Of a DNA stretch of 63,090 nt, positions 53,145 to 61,841 are shown piece by piece (position 1 is the first letter of the stretch; each line of letters starts with the position of its first letter). This DNA is from Streptomyces murinus. Its GTDB lineage: Bacteria; Actinomycetota; Actinomycetes; Streptomycetales; Streptomycetaceae. Location of the stretch: positions 1 through 63,090 of the forward strand of contig NZ_MUNF01000119.1 in NCBI RefSeq assembly GCF_002154555.1. Direction: 5' to 3'. Below the pieces are notes generated by a model, which searched no databases, had not been told where the DNA came from, and saw nothing but the letters and a program-made list of their open reading frames with translations. The translations under genes and the position numbers were made by a program.

Positions 53145-54611
53145 TCACTTCTTCAGCGCCGCCGCCATCATGGCCCGCGCCACCGGCGCCGCCAGCCCGT
53201 TGCCGCTGACCTCCGAGCGCGCCGCGTCCGACTGCTCGACCATCACCGCGACGGCCACCTCCTTGCCGTTGCTGTCGGACTTGCCGAACGAGGTGAACCA
53301 GGCGTACGGCGTCTTGCTGTTGTTCTCGCCGTGCTGCGCGGTACCGGTCTTGCCGCCGACGGTCGCACCGTCGATCAGCGCGTTGGTGCCGGTGCCGTCC
53401 TTGACCACGGTCTCCATGGCGGACTGGAGCTGGGCCGCGGTCCGGGCGCTGATGATCCGCTTGGAGCCGGTGTCGGCGTCGTAGTCGTGCACCACGTCAC
53501 CGCCGCTGTCCACGGTCCGGGAGACCATGTGCGGCGAGGGCAGCTCACCGCCGTTGGCGATCGCCGCGGACACCATCGCCATCTGGAGCGGGGTCGCGGT
53601 CACGTCGTACTGGCCGATGCCGGTCAGCGCGGTCGAGGACTTGTCCATGTCCTTCGGGTAGACGCTGGGGTAGGCGCGCACCGGCACATCCTGGCGGTCG
53701 TCGTTGAAGCCGTACTTCTCCGCCATGGCCCGCACCTTGTCCTGGCCGAGGTCGACGGCCATCTTGGCGAAGACGTTGTTGCAGGAGTACTGGAGCGCCA
53801 CCCGGATCGGGGCGTTGCGGCACGGCGCCGAGGGGTTCTCGTTGGCCAGGTCCCGCACCGTGCCCGGCAGCCGGTACGGATCGGGGCTGTCGGTGTGCTG
53901 GTCGACGTTCTTGTACAGCCCGCTCTCCAGCGCGGCCGAGGCCACGACCAGCTTGAACGTGGAGCCGGGCGGCAGCGGCTGGCGCAGCGCCCGGTTGTTC
54001 ATCGGCTTGTCCGGGTCCGCGTTCAGCCGCTTCCAGGCACCGCCCGCCGTGTTGGCGTCGGTGAGCTGCGAGGGGTCGTACGACGGGGTCGACACCGCGG
54101 CCAGGATGCGGCCGGTCTTCGGGTCGATGGCGACGGCCCCGCCCTTCTTGTCGCCGAGCGCGTCATAGGCGGCCTTCTGCACCGCCGGGGCGATGGTGGT
54201 GACGACGTCGCCGGGGTCGGCCCGCTCACCGGTGAGGGTGTCCATGATCGTCTTCAGGCCCGGGTCCGTGCCGTTGAGCAGATCGGTGTAGATGCCCTCC
54301 AGCTGGGTGGGCGCGTACGCCTGCGAGGCGTAGCCGGTCACCGCCGCGTACAGCTTGCCGTCCTTGTACGTGCGCTTGTAGGCGAGATCGCCTCCCTTGG
54401 TCCGGGCCGAGCCGGTGATGGCGTTTCCGGCCACGATGATGTTCCCGAGCGGCTGCGAGTAGGTCGCGATCGCGTTCCGCCGGTTGTTCGTGTCGTCCGC
54501 GAGGGCCTGTCCGTCGTAGAACTGCACCCAGGTCGCCCGCACCAGCAGGGCGATCACCAGCAGCAGTGAGAAGACGGACGCTCGCCTGATCGTCTTGTTC
54601 ATCCCGTTCAT
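53145..54611 (-). CDS. Class B penicillin-binding protein (transpeptidase)
   Basis: The 488-residue product has one N-terminal membrane helix (12-25), a PBP dimerisation domain and the transpeptidase domain with STFK (217-220), SCN (276-278) and a KTGT box near 416. It crosslinks peptidoglycan peptides in the periplasm-side space and is of the PbpA/Pbp2 short type without a glycosyltransferase. Two in-frame ATGs (54611 and 54602) arise from a 9-bp direct repeat, GTTCATCCC on the plus strand; either could be used and no strong ribosome site distinguishes them. Confidence 0.92.
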   Translation of the reverse strand: MNGMNKTIRRASVFSLLLVIALLVRATWVQFYDGQALADDTNNRRNAIATYSQPLGNIIVAGNAITGSARTKGGDLAYKRTYKDGKLYAAVTGYASQAYAPTQLEGIYTDLLNGTDPGLKTIMDTLTGERADPGDVVTTIAPAVQKAAYDALGDKKGGAVAIDPKTGRILAAVSTPSYDPSQLTDANTAGGAWKRLNADPDKPMNNRALRQPLPPGSTFKLVVASAALESGLYKNVDQHTDSPDPYRLPGTVRDLANENPSAPCRNAPIRVALQYSCNNVFAKMAVDLGQDKVRAMAEKYGFNDDRQDVPVRAYPSVYPKDMDKSSTALTGIGQYDVTATPLQMAMVSAAIANGGELPSPHMVSRTVDSGGDVVHDYDADTGSKRIISARTAAQLQSAMETVVKDGTGTNALIDGATVGGKTGTAQHGENNSKTPYAWFTSFGKSDSNGKEVAVAVMVEQSDAARSEVSGNGLAAPVARAMMAAALKK

Positions 54612-54726
54612 CCCGCACGGAAGACGTGCGGGAAGGGCACGAACGTTCCCGCTCGCCGGGATTTCTCATGTCCCGTTCATCCCGAGCGCCCCCGTTCATC
54701 CCCTGCTCATGCGTCGCTCATGCGTC
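54597..54726. repeat. Short repeats between the PBP and GNAT genes
   Basis: GTTCATCCC occurs four times (54597, 54606, 54675, 54694), twice in tandem over the PBP start. An 11-bp unit GCTCATGCGTC is duplicated at 54705-54726, covering the GNAT stop. A perfect 8-bp hairpin TCCCGCAC lies at 54611-54618 and 54626-54633. Confidence 0.75.
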
Positions 54727-55188
54727 CAGGACGAGCACGACCTCCTCGATCTCCTCGCCCCGGCCGTTGGCGAAGCCCCGGGCCCGGACGGACTCGCGGA
54801 AGCCGCACTTGGCCAGGACCCGCAGCGAGGCGGCGTTGTCGGCCGCCGCCCGTGCGTAGAGCGGCCGCTCGGGAACCTCGGCGAGCAGGGCGCGCAGCGC
54901 GGCCGTCGCCACGCCCCGGCCCCAGTGGGCGCGGTCGATCCAGTACGTCACCTCGCGCTCACCGGGCTCCCCGTAGACCGCCGCGCTGCCGGCCACCCGC
55001 CCGTCGGCCAGCACCGTGCGCAGCACGTCAGCAGAGCCGCGGATCCGTTTGAGACGGGCCTCGAACGCGTTCCGGTCGGCCGGGTCCTGGGGGCCGAACG
55101 CGGCCATCCGCAGCGCCACCGGGTCGGTCATCTGCCGGAAGAACAACGGCAGATCCTCGTCGTGGACGGTCCGCAGCGTGATCTCCAT
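54718..55188 (-). CDS. GNAT-family N-acetyltransferase (RimJ-like)
   Basis: The 156-residue product has the RimJ/RimL type GNAT fold: EITLRTVHDEDLPLFFRQMTDP at the start, VTYWIDRAHWGRGVATAALRALL with the acetyl-CoA pyrophosphate loop (RGVA) and LARAAADNAAS-like ARAAADNAASLRVLAKCGF near the C-terminus. The substrate is unknown. ATG 55188 is chosen because the longer frame to 55335 adds a low-complexity stretch. It is followed by the PBP gene on the same strand, 106 bases later. Confidence 0.85.
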   Translation of the reverse strand: MEITLRTVHDEDLPLFFRQMTDPVALRMAAFGPQDPADRNAFEARLKRIRGSADVLRTVLADGRVAGSAAVYGEPGEREVTYWIDRAHWGRGVATAALRALLAEVPERPLYARAAADNAASLRVLAKCGFRESVRARGFANGRGEEIEEVVLVLDA

Positions 55189-55264
55189 GGGGCCCGAGAA
55201 TACGACGGTACGACCGCCGTGCCGGAGCGCGGCGCGCGGCTCGCCGCTGGGCCCCGGCCCGCGC

Positions 55265-56035
55265 TCAGAGCCTGCGGGTCGCCAGGGCCAGCCGGTCGCG
55301 GGCCCCGGACAGCGCGTCCTTGATCGTCTGTTCATGGGCGGGGGTCAGCCGGGCCACCGGAACCGAGCAGCTGACCGCGTCGCGGGCCGGGGCCCGGTAC
55401 GGCAGGGCCACGCCGAAGCAGCGCAGGCCCACCGTGTTCTCCTCGCGGTCGACCGCGAAGCCCCGCTCCCGCACCCGGCGCAGCTCCTCGATCAGCCGCT
55501 CCCGGTCGGTGAGGGTGTGCTCGGTGAGCGCGGGCAGCTCCGGCGGCAGCAGCGCCCGTACCTCGTCGTCGGTGTACGTGGCGAGGATCGCCTTGCCGAG
55601 GGAGGTGGAGTGGGCCGGCAGGCGGCGTCCGACCCGGGTGAAGGGGCGCAGATAGTGCTGGGACTGGCGGGTGGCGAGGTAGACCACGCTGGTGCCGTCG
55701 AGCCGGGCCAGATGGATGGTCTCGGTGGTGTCGTCGGCGAGCCGGTCCAGCGCCGGGCGGGCGGCGGCCACCACCTCGTCGCCGTCGATGTACGAGGTGC
55801 CCACCAGCAGGGCCCGTACCCCGATGCCGTACCGGGTGCCCGTCGCGTCCGTCTCCACCCAGCCCAGCTCCACGAGGGTGCGCAGCAACATGTACAGACT
55901 GGACTTGGGGTAGCCGACGGCCTCCTGCACGGTCGCGAGGGAGTGCATGCCGGGGCGGCCGGCGAAGTACTCCAGCAGCTCGACCGTCCGTACCGCGGAC
56001 TTGACCTGCGCCCCGCCCGCGTCGCCTGCCGTCAT
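55265..56035 (-). CDS. IclR-family transcription regulator
   Basis: The 256-residue product has an N-terminal IclR winged helix (residues 12-62: VKSAVRTVELLEYFAGRPGM, then YPKSSLYMLLRTLVELGW). The effector-binding domain has ARPALDRLADDTTETIHLARLDG, RLPAHSTSLGKAILA and GFAVDREENTVGLRC, the conserved sugar or aromatic-acid pocket residues. ATG 56035 has GGCGAGGGCG close upstream. It diverges from a GNAT gene, and a perfect 8-bp inverted repeat lies between them. The regulated pathway is unknown. Confidence 0.92.
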   Translation of the reverse strand: MTAGDAGGAQVKSAVRTVELLEYFAGRPGMHSLATVQEAVGYPKSSLYMLLRTLVELGWVETDATGTRYGIGVRALLVGTSYIDGDEVVAAARPALDRLADDTTETIHLARLDGTSVVYLATRQSQHYLRPFTRVGRRLPAHSTSLGKAILATYTDDEVRALLPPELPALTEHTLTDRERLIEELRRVRERGFAVDREENTVGLRCFGVALPYRAPARDAVSCSVPVARLTPAHEQTIKDALSGARDRLALATRRL

Positions 56036-56058
56036 CGCCCTCGCCCCCTTCGCCTCGA

Positions 56059-56082
56059 CGGCGTTCAGTGTAAAGAACGCCG
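56059..56082. promoter_or_regulatory. IclR-type operator
   Basis: CGGCGTTC (56059-56066), 8 bases, GAACGCCG (56075-56082): a perfect inverted repeat in the 82-base gap between the iclR-type and GNAT genes. Confidence 0.6.
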
Positions 56083-56117
56083 GGAACCGGCGGCACGGGC
56101 ACGACGTCCTCCGTCCC

Positions 56118-56645
56118 ATGACCAGTGAACCGGCCAGTGAACCGACCAGTGAGCCCGGAAGCGCCCTGGAGATCCGCACCGCGCTGCCCGCCGAGGCCGA
56201 GACCATCGCCGAGCTGCATCTGCGCGCGCGCTCGACGTACTACCCGGACGGTGTCCCGCAGGCGGAGTTCGACTGGACCGAGGCATGGCGGGGGTCCATC
56301 GAGCGGTCCGGCGGACGGGTGCTGTGCGCCGTCGAGGAGGGCCGGCTGGCCGGGATCGCCTCCTTCCGGACGCCGGACGGAGCCGGCGCGGACACCGTCA
56401 AGCTGTTCCAGTTCCATGTCGACCCGGACCGCTGGCGGGGCGGTATCGGTACGGCCCTGCACACGGCCTGCGTGGGGGAGTGGCGGGCGGCCGGGCGGCG
56501 CACGGCCGTGCTCGACGTCCATGTGGACAACCTGCGCGCCCAGGGCTTCTACGCCCGGCAGGGCTGGGTGCCGGACCCGGAGAACCCGCCCGAGGAGGGG
56601 GACCACCATCTGTTCCTGCGGTACGCCGTGCCGCCGGGGGAATGA
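56118..56645 (+). CDS. GNAT-family N-acetyltransferase
   Basis: The 175-residue product has the GNAT core: IRTALPAEAETIAELHLRAR at 18-37, KLFQFHVDPDRWRGGIGTALHTA with the coenzyme loop RGGIG, and VLDVHVDNLRAQGFYARQGW, the characteristic last strand and helix with its Tyr. It may acetylate an amine or a toxin. ATG 56118 begins with MTSEPASEPTSEPGS, a low-complexity leader; a start at 56143 onward is possible. It is divergent from the IclR gene and may be under its control. Confidence 0.88.
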   Translation: MTSEPASEPTSEPGSALEIRTALPAEAETIAELHLRARSTYYPDGVPQAEFDWTEAWRGSIERSGGRVLCAVEEGRLAGIASFRTPDGAGADTVKLFQFHVDPDRWRGGIGTALHTACVGEWRAAGRRTAVLDVHVDNLRAQGFYARQGWVPDPENPPEEGDHHLFLRYAVPPGE

Positions 56646-56720
56646 CCGGGGGCACTTGAACGTTCACGTACTCGGCGGAGATCGTCTCCGCACCCGTACG
56701 ACCTGGAAAGAGCCGAAGAC

Positions 56721-57440
56721 ATGCGCGTCGAGATCTGGAGCGACATCGCCTGCCCCTGGTGCTATGTGGGCAAGGCCCGCTTCGAGAAGGCGCTCGCCGC
56801 CTTCCCGCACCGCGAGGACGTGGAGGTGGTGCACCGCTCCTTCGAGCTGGACCCCGGCCGCGCCAAGGGCGATGTCGAGTCCGTGCTCACCATGCTGACC
56901 AGGAAGTACGGCATGAGCGAGGCGCAGGCCGAGGCCGGGGAGGACAACCTGGGCGCCCAGGCCGCCGCCGAGGGCCTGGACTACCGCACCCGGGGCCGCG
57001 ACCACGGCAACACCTTCGACATGCACCGCCTGCTGCACCTGGCCAAGGAGCGCGGCCGGCAGGACGAGCTGATCCAGGCCCTGTACCGGGCCAACTTCGC
57101 CGAGGAGCGGTCTGTCTTCGCCGAGGGCGACGAGCGGCTGGTCGAGCTGGCCACCGGAGCCGGTCTCGACGCGGCCGAGGTGCGCGCGGTGCTCGCCGAC
57201 CCCGAGGCGTACGCCGACGCGGTGCGCGAGGACGAGCGCGAGGCCGCCGAGCTCGGTGCGAACGGCTTCCCCTTCTTCGTGCTCGACCGCAAGTACGGCG
57301 TCTCCGGCGCCCAGCCCGCCGAGGTCTTCGCCCAGGCGCTCGGCCAGGCCTGGGGCGAGCGCGCCCCGCTGAAGCTGGTCGACCAGGGCGACGCCGAGGC
57401 CTGCGGCCCGGACGGCTGCGCGGTGCCGCCGAGGGGCTGA
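56721..57440 (+). CDS. FrnE-like DsbA-family oxidoreductase
   Basis: The 239-residue product is a DsbA-fold FrnE protein with the CPWC active site (Cys11-Pro-Trp-Cys14) near the start and a helical insert carrying the NTFDMHRLLHLA motif. It also has a cis-Pro loop in GANGFPFFVLD and a C-terminal CGPDGC pair seen in some FrnE proteins. It has no signal peptide, so it acts in the cytosol in disulfide isomerisation or thiol stress. ATG 56721 follows the preceding GNAT by 75 bases, with GAAAGAG upstream. Confidence 0.9.
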   Translation: MRVEIWSDIACPWCYVGKARFEKALAAFPHREDVEVVHRSFELDPGRAKGDVESVLTMLTRKYGMSEAQAEAGEDNLGAQAAAEGLDYRTRGRDHGNTFDMHRLLHLAKERGRQDELIQALYRANFAEERSVFAEGDERLVELATGAGLDAAEVRAVLADPEAYADAVREDEREAAELGANGFPFFVLDRKYGVSGAQPAEVFAQALGQAWGERAPLKLVDQGDAEACGPDGCAVPPRG

Positions 57441-57513
57441 CCGCCCGGGGCGGGAACCCCAGGTCGGCGCGGTCGTATAAGAAACCCTTGGCGCGTCCCC
57501 GTGGAAACGCGCA

Positions 57514-58602
57514 ATGGACGGGGGCCTCGCCGACCCGCACAGTGGGCTCATGGAGACCTTCGAGAGCCTCGTCCGCGCCGAGTTCCGCCCGAAGAACACC
57601 TATCTGAACACCGCGAGCAGCGGTCTGCTCCCGGCCCGTACTCTCACCGCGCTCCAGGAGGCGATGGCGATCCGGGCCGAGGGCCGCCCGCTTGACCCGC
57701 TGTTCGAGGACGTCGAGCGGGCCCGCGCCGCCTTCGCCCGCCTTGCCGGGGTCCCGGCGAGCCGGGTGGCGGCCGGTCCCTCGGTCGCCGCGCAGACGGG
57801 ACTGATCGCGGCCGCCCTGCCCGCGGGCGCCGAAGTCCTCACCGCCGAGGACGACTTCACCTCCGTGGTGAACCCCTTCCATGTGCGCGGCGACCTCAAG
57901 GTGCGCGCCGTACCGCTGGAGCGGATCGCCGAGTCGGTGCGCCCCGGCACCGCGCTGGTCGCGGTCAGCGCCGCGCAGTCCGCCGACGGCCGGGTCGCCG
58001 ATCTGCCCGCCCTGCGCGCGGCGGCCCGCACCCATGGCGCGCGCACCTATGTCGACTTCTCCCAGGCCGCCGGCTGGCTGCCGTTCGACGCGGACGGCTA
58101 CGACTTCACCATCGCCACCACCTTCAAGTGGCTGCTCGGCCCGCACGGTGCCGCCTTCCTCGTCGTCCCCGAGGACATGGGCGGGCTGACCCCGCTGCTC
58201 GCGGGCTGGGTCGCGGCCGAGAACCCGTGGGACAGCTGCTACGGCCCGGTCGCCGAACTCGCCCGCTCCGCCCGCCGGTTCGACGTCAGCCCCGGCCTGT
58301 TCACCTACAGCGGGGTCCACGCCTCGCTCACCCTGATCGAGGAGCTGGGCGTGGCCGCCGTGCACGCGCACGACCTGGCGCTCGCCGACCGCTTCACACA
58401 GGGGCTCGCCCGGCTGGGGCACGAGCCGCTGCCCGCGCCCGGCTCGGCGATCGTCTCCGTGCCCGGACTCGGCGCGAAGCAGGCCGAGTTGAGCAGCGCC
58501 GGCATCCAGGTGTCCGACCGGGCGGGCAATCTGCGCGCGTCCTTCCACCTCTACAACACGGCGGCGGACGTGGACCGGCTGCTCGACGTGCTGGCCGGTT
58601 AG
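57514..58602 (+). CDS. Class V PLP-dependent aminotransferase (cysteine desulfurase-like)
   Basis: The 362-residue product has the class V fold: NTYLNTASSGLLPARTL, GPSVAAQTGLIAA, VDFSQAAGWLPF with the PLP-stacking residue and the Schiff-base Lys in ATTFKWLLGPHGAAFLV. It lacks the catalytic Cys loop of true desulfurases (no CxxP near the end), so an aminotransferase, lyase or kynureninase-like function is more likely. ATG 57514 gives MDGGLADPHSG; ATG 57550 (METFESLVRAEFRPKN) is an equally good start. A terminator at 58618 ends the unit. Confidence 0.85.
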   Translation: MDGGLADPHSGLMETFESLVRAEFRPKNTYLNTASSGLLPARTLTALQEAMAIRAEGRPLDPLFEDVERARAAFARLAGVPASRVAAGPSVAAQTGLIAAALPAGAEVLTAEDDFTSVVNPFHVRGDLKVRAVPLERIAESVRPGTALVAVSAAQSADGRVADLPALRAAARTHGARTYVDFSQAAGWLPFDADGYDFTIATTFKWLLGPHGAAFLVVPEDMGGLTPLLAGWVAAENPWDSCYGPVAELARSARRFDVSPGLFTYSGVHASLTLIEELGVAAVHAHDLALADRFTQGLARLGHEPLPAPGSAIVSVPGLGAKQAELSSAGIQVSDRAGNLRASFHLYNTAADVDRLLDVLAG

Positions 58603-58617
58603 TCCTGTCGGGACATG

Positions 58618-58663
58618 ACCGGGCCGGGGCCTCCCGTCCCACACGTTAAGGCCCCGGCCCGGT
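58618..58663. terminator. Bidirectional terminator before ectD
   Basis: Perfect 15-bp arms (58618-58632 and 58649-58663) with a 16-base loop between two convergent units. Confidence 0.85.
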
Positions 58664-58675
58664 GCTCAAAAGCGC

Positions 58676-59569
58676 CTACCTCACCGGGGTGAAGTCGCGC
58701 GCGCCGATGAACTCCGGTCGGCGCACCGGCGCGGCGAACGGCTCCACCGCCGTGTTCTCCACGCTGTTGAACACGATGAAGACGTTGCTGCGCGGGAACG
58801 GGGTGATGTTGTCCCCGGAGCCGTGCATGCAGTTGCAGTCGAACCAGGTGGCCGAGCCCGGCCTGCCGGTGAACAGCTTGATGCCGTGCTCGCCCGCCAG
58901 CTCGGTCAGCGCCGCGTTTGAGGGGGTGCCCGCGTCCTGCATCTGGAGCGACTTCTTGTAGTTGTCCTTGGGCGTCTCGCCCGCGCAGCCCAGGAACGTC
59001 CGGTGCGAGCCCGGCATGATCATCAGGCCGCCGTTGGTGTCGTGGTTCTCGGTCAGCGCGATCGAGACGGACACCGTGCGCATGTTCGGCAGACCGTCCT
59101 CGGCGTGCCAGGTCTCGAAGTCCGAGTGCCAGTAGAAGCCGCTCGCGCCGAAGCCCGGCTTGACGTTGATCCGCGACTGGTGGACGTACACGTCCGAGCC
59201 GAGGATCTGGCGGGCCCGGCCGACCACGCGCTCGTCGCGCACCAGGGCCGCGAACACCTCGCTGATCCGGTGCACCTCGAAGACCGAGCGGATCTCCTGG
59301 GACTTCGGCTCCACGATGGAGCGCTCGTCGAAGCGGATCGCCGGGTCGGTGACCAGCCGGTCCAGCTCCTGGCGGTAGATCTCGACCTCGTCGGAGCCGA
59401 TCAGCTGGTCGACGGAGAGGAAGCCGTCACGCTCGAACGACTGGAGATCGCCCGCCGCGATCGGTCCCGGGGTGCCGGGCGAACCCCAGACGACCGGATC
59501 CTGGCGGGGGACGGTCACCTCGGTGGCACCACGGGTCGGGTAGAGGTCCTTCACGGTGGCGGTGGTCAT
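58676..59569 (-). CDS. ectD: Ectoine hydroxylase
   Basis: EctD is a 2-oxoglutarate and iron(II)-dependent dioxygenase that converts ectoine to 5-hydroxyectoine. The 297-residue product has the iron ligands His148, Asp150 (WHSDFETWH) and His249 (CMHGSGDN), and the family signature around FYWHSDFETWHAEDGLPNMR. It is the last gene of ectABCD, 6 bases after ectC. ATG 59569. Hydroxyectoine protects against heat and drying as well as salt. Confidence 0.97.
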   Translation of the reverse strand: MTTATVKDLYPTRGATEVTVPRQDPVVWGSPGTPGPIAAGDLQSFERDGFLSVDQLIGSDEVEIYRQELDRLVTDPAIRFDERSIVEPKSQEIRSVFEVHRISEVFAALVRDERVVGRARQILGSDVYVHQSRINVKPGFGASGFYWHSDFETWHAEDGLPNMRTVSVSIALTENHDTNGGLMIMPGSHRTFLGCAGETPKDNYKKSLQMQDAGTPSNAALTELAGEHGIKLFTGRPGSATWFDCNCMHGSGDNITPFPRSNVFIVFNSVENTAVEPFAAPVRRPEFIGARDFTPVR

Positions 59570-59575
59570 GGTCGC

Positions 59576-59986
59576 TCACACCTCCTCGGGCTCGGGCTCC
59601 GTGAGCAGCGGGTAGACGCCGTTCTCGTCGTGGTCCTCCCGTCCGGTGACGGGCGGGTTGAACACGCAGATGCAGTGGAAGTCCTCCTTGACCCGCAGCG
59701 TGTGCCGCTCGTGCCCGTTCAGGAGGTACATGGTGCCGGGCGTGATGGTGTACGTCTTCCCGGTCTCGCGGTCGGTCAGTTCGGCCTCGCCCCGGGTGCA
59801 GACGACGGCCTCGATGTGGTTGGCGTACCACATCTGGGTCTCGGTCCCCGCGTACAGGATGGTCTCGTGCACGGAGAAGCCGACCCGCTCCTTGGCCAGG
59901 ACGATGCGCTTGCTCTCCCAGGTGCCCGACTTCGACTTGATGTGCCGGTCGGTGCCTTCGATGTCCTTGAACGATCGGACGATCAC
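59576..59986 (-). CDS. ectC: L-ectoine synthase
   Basis: EctC cyclises N-gamma-acetyl-diaminobutyrate to ectoine. The 136-residue product is full length and begins [19 protein letters not shown]. The cupin-like metal residues lie in [21 protein letters not shown] and [21 protein letters not shown] 59986. It sits between ectB and ectD, with 54 bases to the ectB stop. Confidence 0.97.
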   Translation of the reverse strand: MIVRSFKDIEGTDRHIKSKSGTWESKRIVLAKERVGFSVHETILYAGTETQMWYANHIEAVVCTRGEAELTDRETGKTYTITPGTMYLLNGHERHTLRVKEDFHCICVFNPPVTGREDHDENGVYPLLTEPEPEEV

Positions 59987-60040
59987 GGTGGTGCTTCCTC
60001 CTGGTCGGACGTTGCGGTCAGACGGTGTGCTTCAGATGGT

Positions 60041-61312
60041 TCAGACGGTTTCCCGGACGGCGCGGGCGAGGACGCTCAGGCCCTCGTCCAGTTCGTCGGG
60101 GGTGATGGTCAGGGCCGGCAGCAGCTTGACGACCTCGCTCTCCGGCCCCGAGGTCTCGATGAGCAGGCCCAGTTCGAAGGCCCGCCGCGCGATGCGCCCG
60201 GCACGGTCCTTGTCGTGGAACTCCATGCCCCACACCAGCCCGCGCCCGCGGTACTCCTTGACGTCGGCGAGGTTCTCCTCGGTGATGGAGATCAGCGCCT
60301 GCTCGACCTGCTCGCCGCGGGCCCGGGTCTGCTTCTCCATGGCCGAGCCGTCGGTCCAGTACGCCTCAAGGGCCGCGGCGGCGGTGACGAACGCGGGGTT
60401 GTTGCCGCGGAAGGTGCCGTTGTGCTCGCCCGGCTCCCAGACGTCCAGCTCGGGCCGGAACAGGCACAGCGACATCGGCAGGCCGTAGCCGCTGATGGAC
60501 TTCGACACCGTGACGATGTCGGGGGTGATCCCGGACTCCTCGAAGGAGAAGAAGGCGCCGGTACGGCCGCAGCCCATCTGGATGTCGTCGACGATCAGCA
60601 GCATGTCCTGCCGCTCGCACAGCTCCTTGAGCGCGCGCAGCCACTCGGGCCGGGCCACGTTGATGCCGCCCTCGCCCTGCACGGTCTCCACGATCACCGC
60701 GGCGGGCTTGTTCAGACCGGAGCCCTGGTCCTCAAGGAGCCGCTCGAACCACAGGAAGTCCGGGACGGTGCCCTCGAAGTAGTTGTCGAACGGCATCGGG
60801 GTGCCGTGCACCAGCGGGATGCCGGCGCCGGCCCGCTTGAAGGCGTTGCCGGTCACCGCGAGCGAGCCCAGGGACATGCCGTGGAAGGCGTTGGTGAAGG
60901 ACACGATGGCCTCGCGGCCCTTCACCTTCCGGGCCAGCTTCAGCGCCGACTCCACGGCGTTGGTGCCGGTCGGGCCCGGGAACATGACCTTGTACGGCAA
61001 ATCGCGCGGGCGCAGCACCAGGTTCTGGAAGGTCTCCAGGAAGCGGCGCTTGGCCGTGGTCGACATGTCCAGGCCGTGGGTGACCCCGTCCCGCGACAGA
61101 TAGTCGATCAGCGCCCGTTTGAGCACCGGGTTGTTGTGGCCGTAGTTGAGTGATCCGGCCCCGGCGAAGAAGTCGAGGTAGGAGTGGCCGTCCTCGTCGT
61201 ACATCCGGCTGCCCTGCGCGCGGTCGAACACGGTGGGCCAGCCGCGGCAGTAGCTGCGCACCTCGGACTCGAGGGTCTCGAAGACGCTGAGGTCGGGCTG
61301 GGTGATGGTCAC
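60041..61312 (-). CDS. ectB: Diaminobutyrate-2-oxoglutarate transaminase
   Basis: EctB converts aspartate semialdehyde and glutamate to 2,4-diaminobutyrate. The 423-residue class III PLP aminotransferase has GSLNYGHNNP, LIVDDIQMGCGRTGAFFSFE with the PLP-binding Asp, and the Schiff-base Lys in TVSKSISGYGLPMSL. It resembles the EctB group with YEV-like C-terminal segments. ATG 61312 lies 13 bases after ectA. Confidence 0.97.
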   Translation of the reverse strand: MTITQPDLSVFETLESEVRSYCRGWPTVFDRAQGSRMYDEDGHSYLDFFAGAGSLNYGHNNPVLKRALIDYLSRDGVTHGLDMSTTAKRRFLETFQNLVLRPRDLPYKVMFPGPTGTNAVESALKLARKVKGREAIVSFTNAFHGMSLGSLAVTGNAFKRAGAGIPLVHGTPMPFDNYFEGTVPDFLWFERLLEDQGSGLNKPAAVIVETVQGEGGINVARPEWLRALKELCERQDMLLIVDDIQMGCGRTGAFFSFEESGITPDIVTVSKSISGYGLPMSLCLFRPELDVWEPGEHNGTFRGNNPAFVTAAAALEAYWTDGSAMEKQTRARGEQVEQALISITEENLADVKEYRGRGLVWGMEFHDKDRAGRIARRAFELGLLIETSGPESEVVKLLPALTITPDELDEGLSVLARAVRETV

Positions 61313-61325
61313 GGTGATTCGCTCC

Positions 61326-61841
61326 TCAGTGGGCGTGGGAATCGGCCGGCGGGCCGATGCGGTAGAGGACTTCGGAGTCGTGCGGGCCGTCCGGGAACAG
61401 CTCGGCGGGGAACAGCACCTCGCGGCTGAGGTGCGCGCCGTGCCGCTCGGCGTACGAGGTGAACAGCCGCTCGGAGGCGGTGTTGCCGGGCGTGATGGTG
61501 GTCTCGATCCGGGTGACGCCGGACTCGGCGAGCCGCGCGGTCAGTCCGTCCAGCAGGGCGGCGGCGATGCCGTGGCCCCGATGGGCGGAGTCCACGGCGA
61601 CCTGCCAGACGAGCAGGGTGTCCGGGCGGTCGGGCCGCACGTACCCGGTGATGAATCCGACGGGTGTGCCGTCCGCACCGCGCGCCACCGCCGAGGTGCC
61701 GGCGAAGTCCCGGCACCACAGCAGATAGCTGTAGGACGAGTTGAGATCGAGCGTTTTCGAGTCCTTGGCGAGGCGCCAGAGCGCGGCGCCGTCGGCCGTT
61801 GCCGGTCGGTCTATGAGTAGGTCTGCGGGTGCGGCAGTCAT
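61326..61841 (-). CDS. ectA: L-2,4-diaminobutyrate acetyltransferase
   Basis: EctA acetylates diaminobutyrate at the gamma-amino group, the first dedicated ectoine step. The 171-residue GNAT protein has LVWQVAVDSAHRGHGIAAALLDGL with the acetyl-CoA loop and ITPGNTASERLFTSYAERHGA. ATG 61841 is preceded by TAAATT with only 8 bases between, and no Shine-Dalgarno, so the mRNA is probably leaderless. It heads the ectABCD operon. Confidence 0.96.
   Translation of the reverse strand: MTAAPADLLIDRPATADGAALWRLAKDSKTLDLNSSYSYLLWCRDFAGTSAVARGADGTPVGFITGYVRPDRPDTLLVWQVAVDSAHRGHGIAAALLDGLTARLAESGVTRIETTITPGNTASERLFTSYAERHGAHLSREVLFPAELFPDGPHDSEVLYRIGPPADSHAH

Noticed and set aside
54597..54702. GTTCATCCC repeats as a PHO box
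   Set aside because: Tandem spacing is 9, not 11, the other copies are scattered and the orientation points away from the PBP gene.
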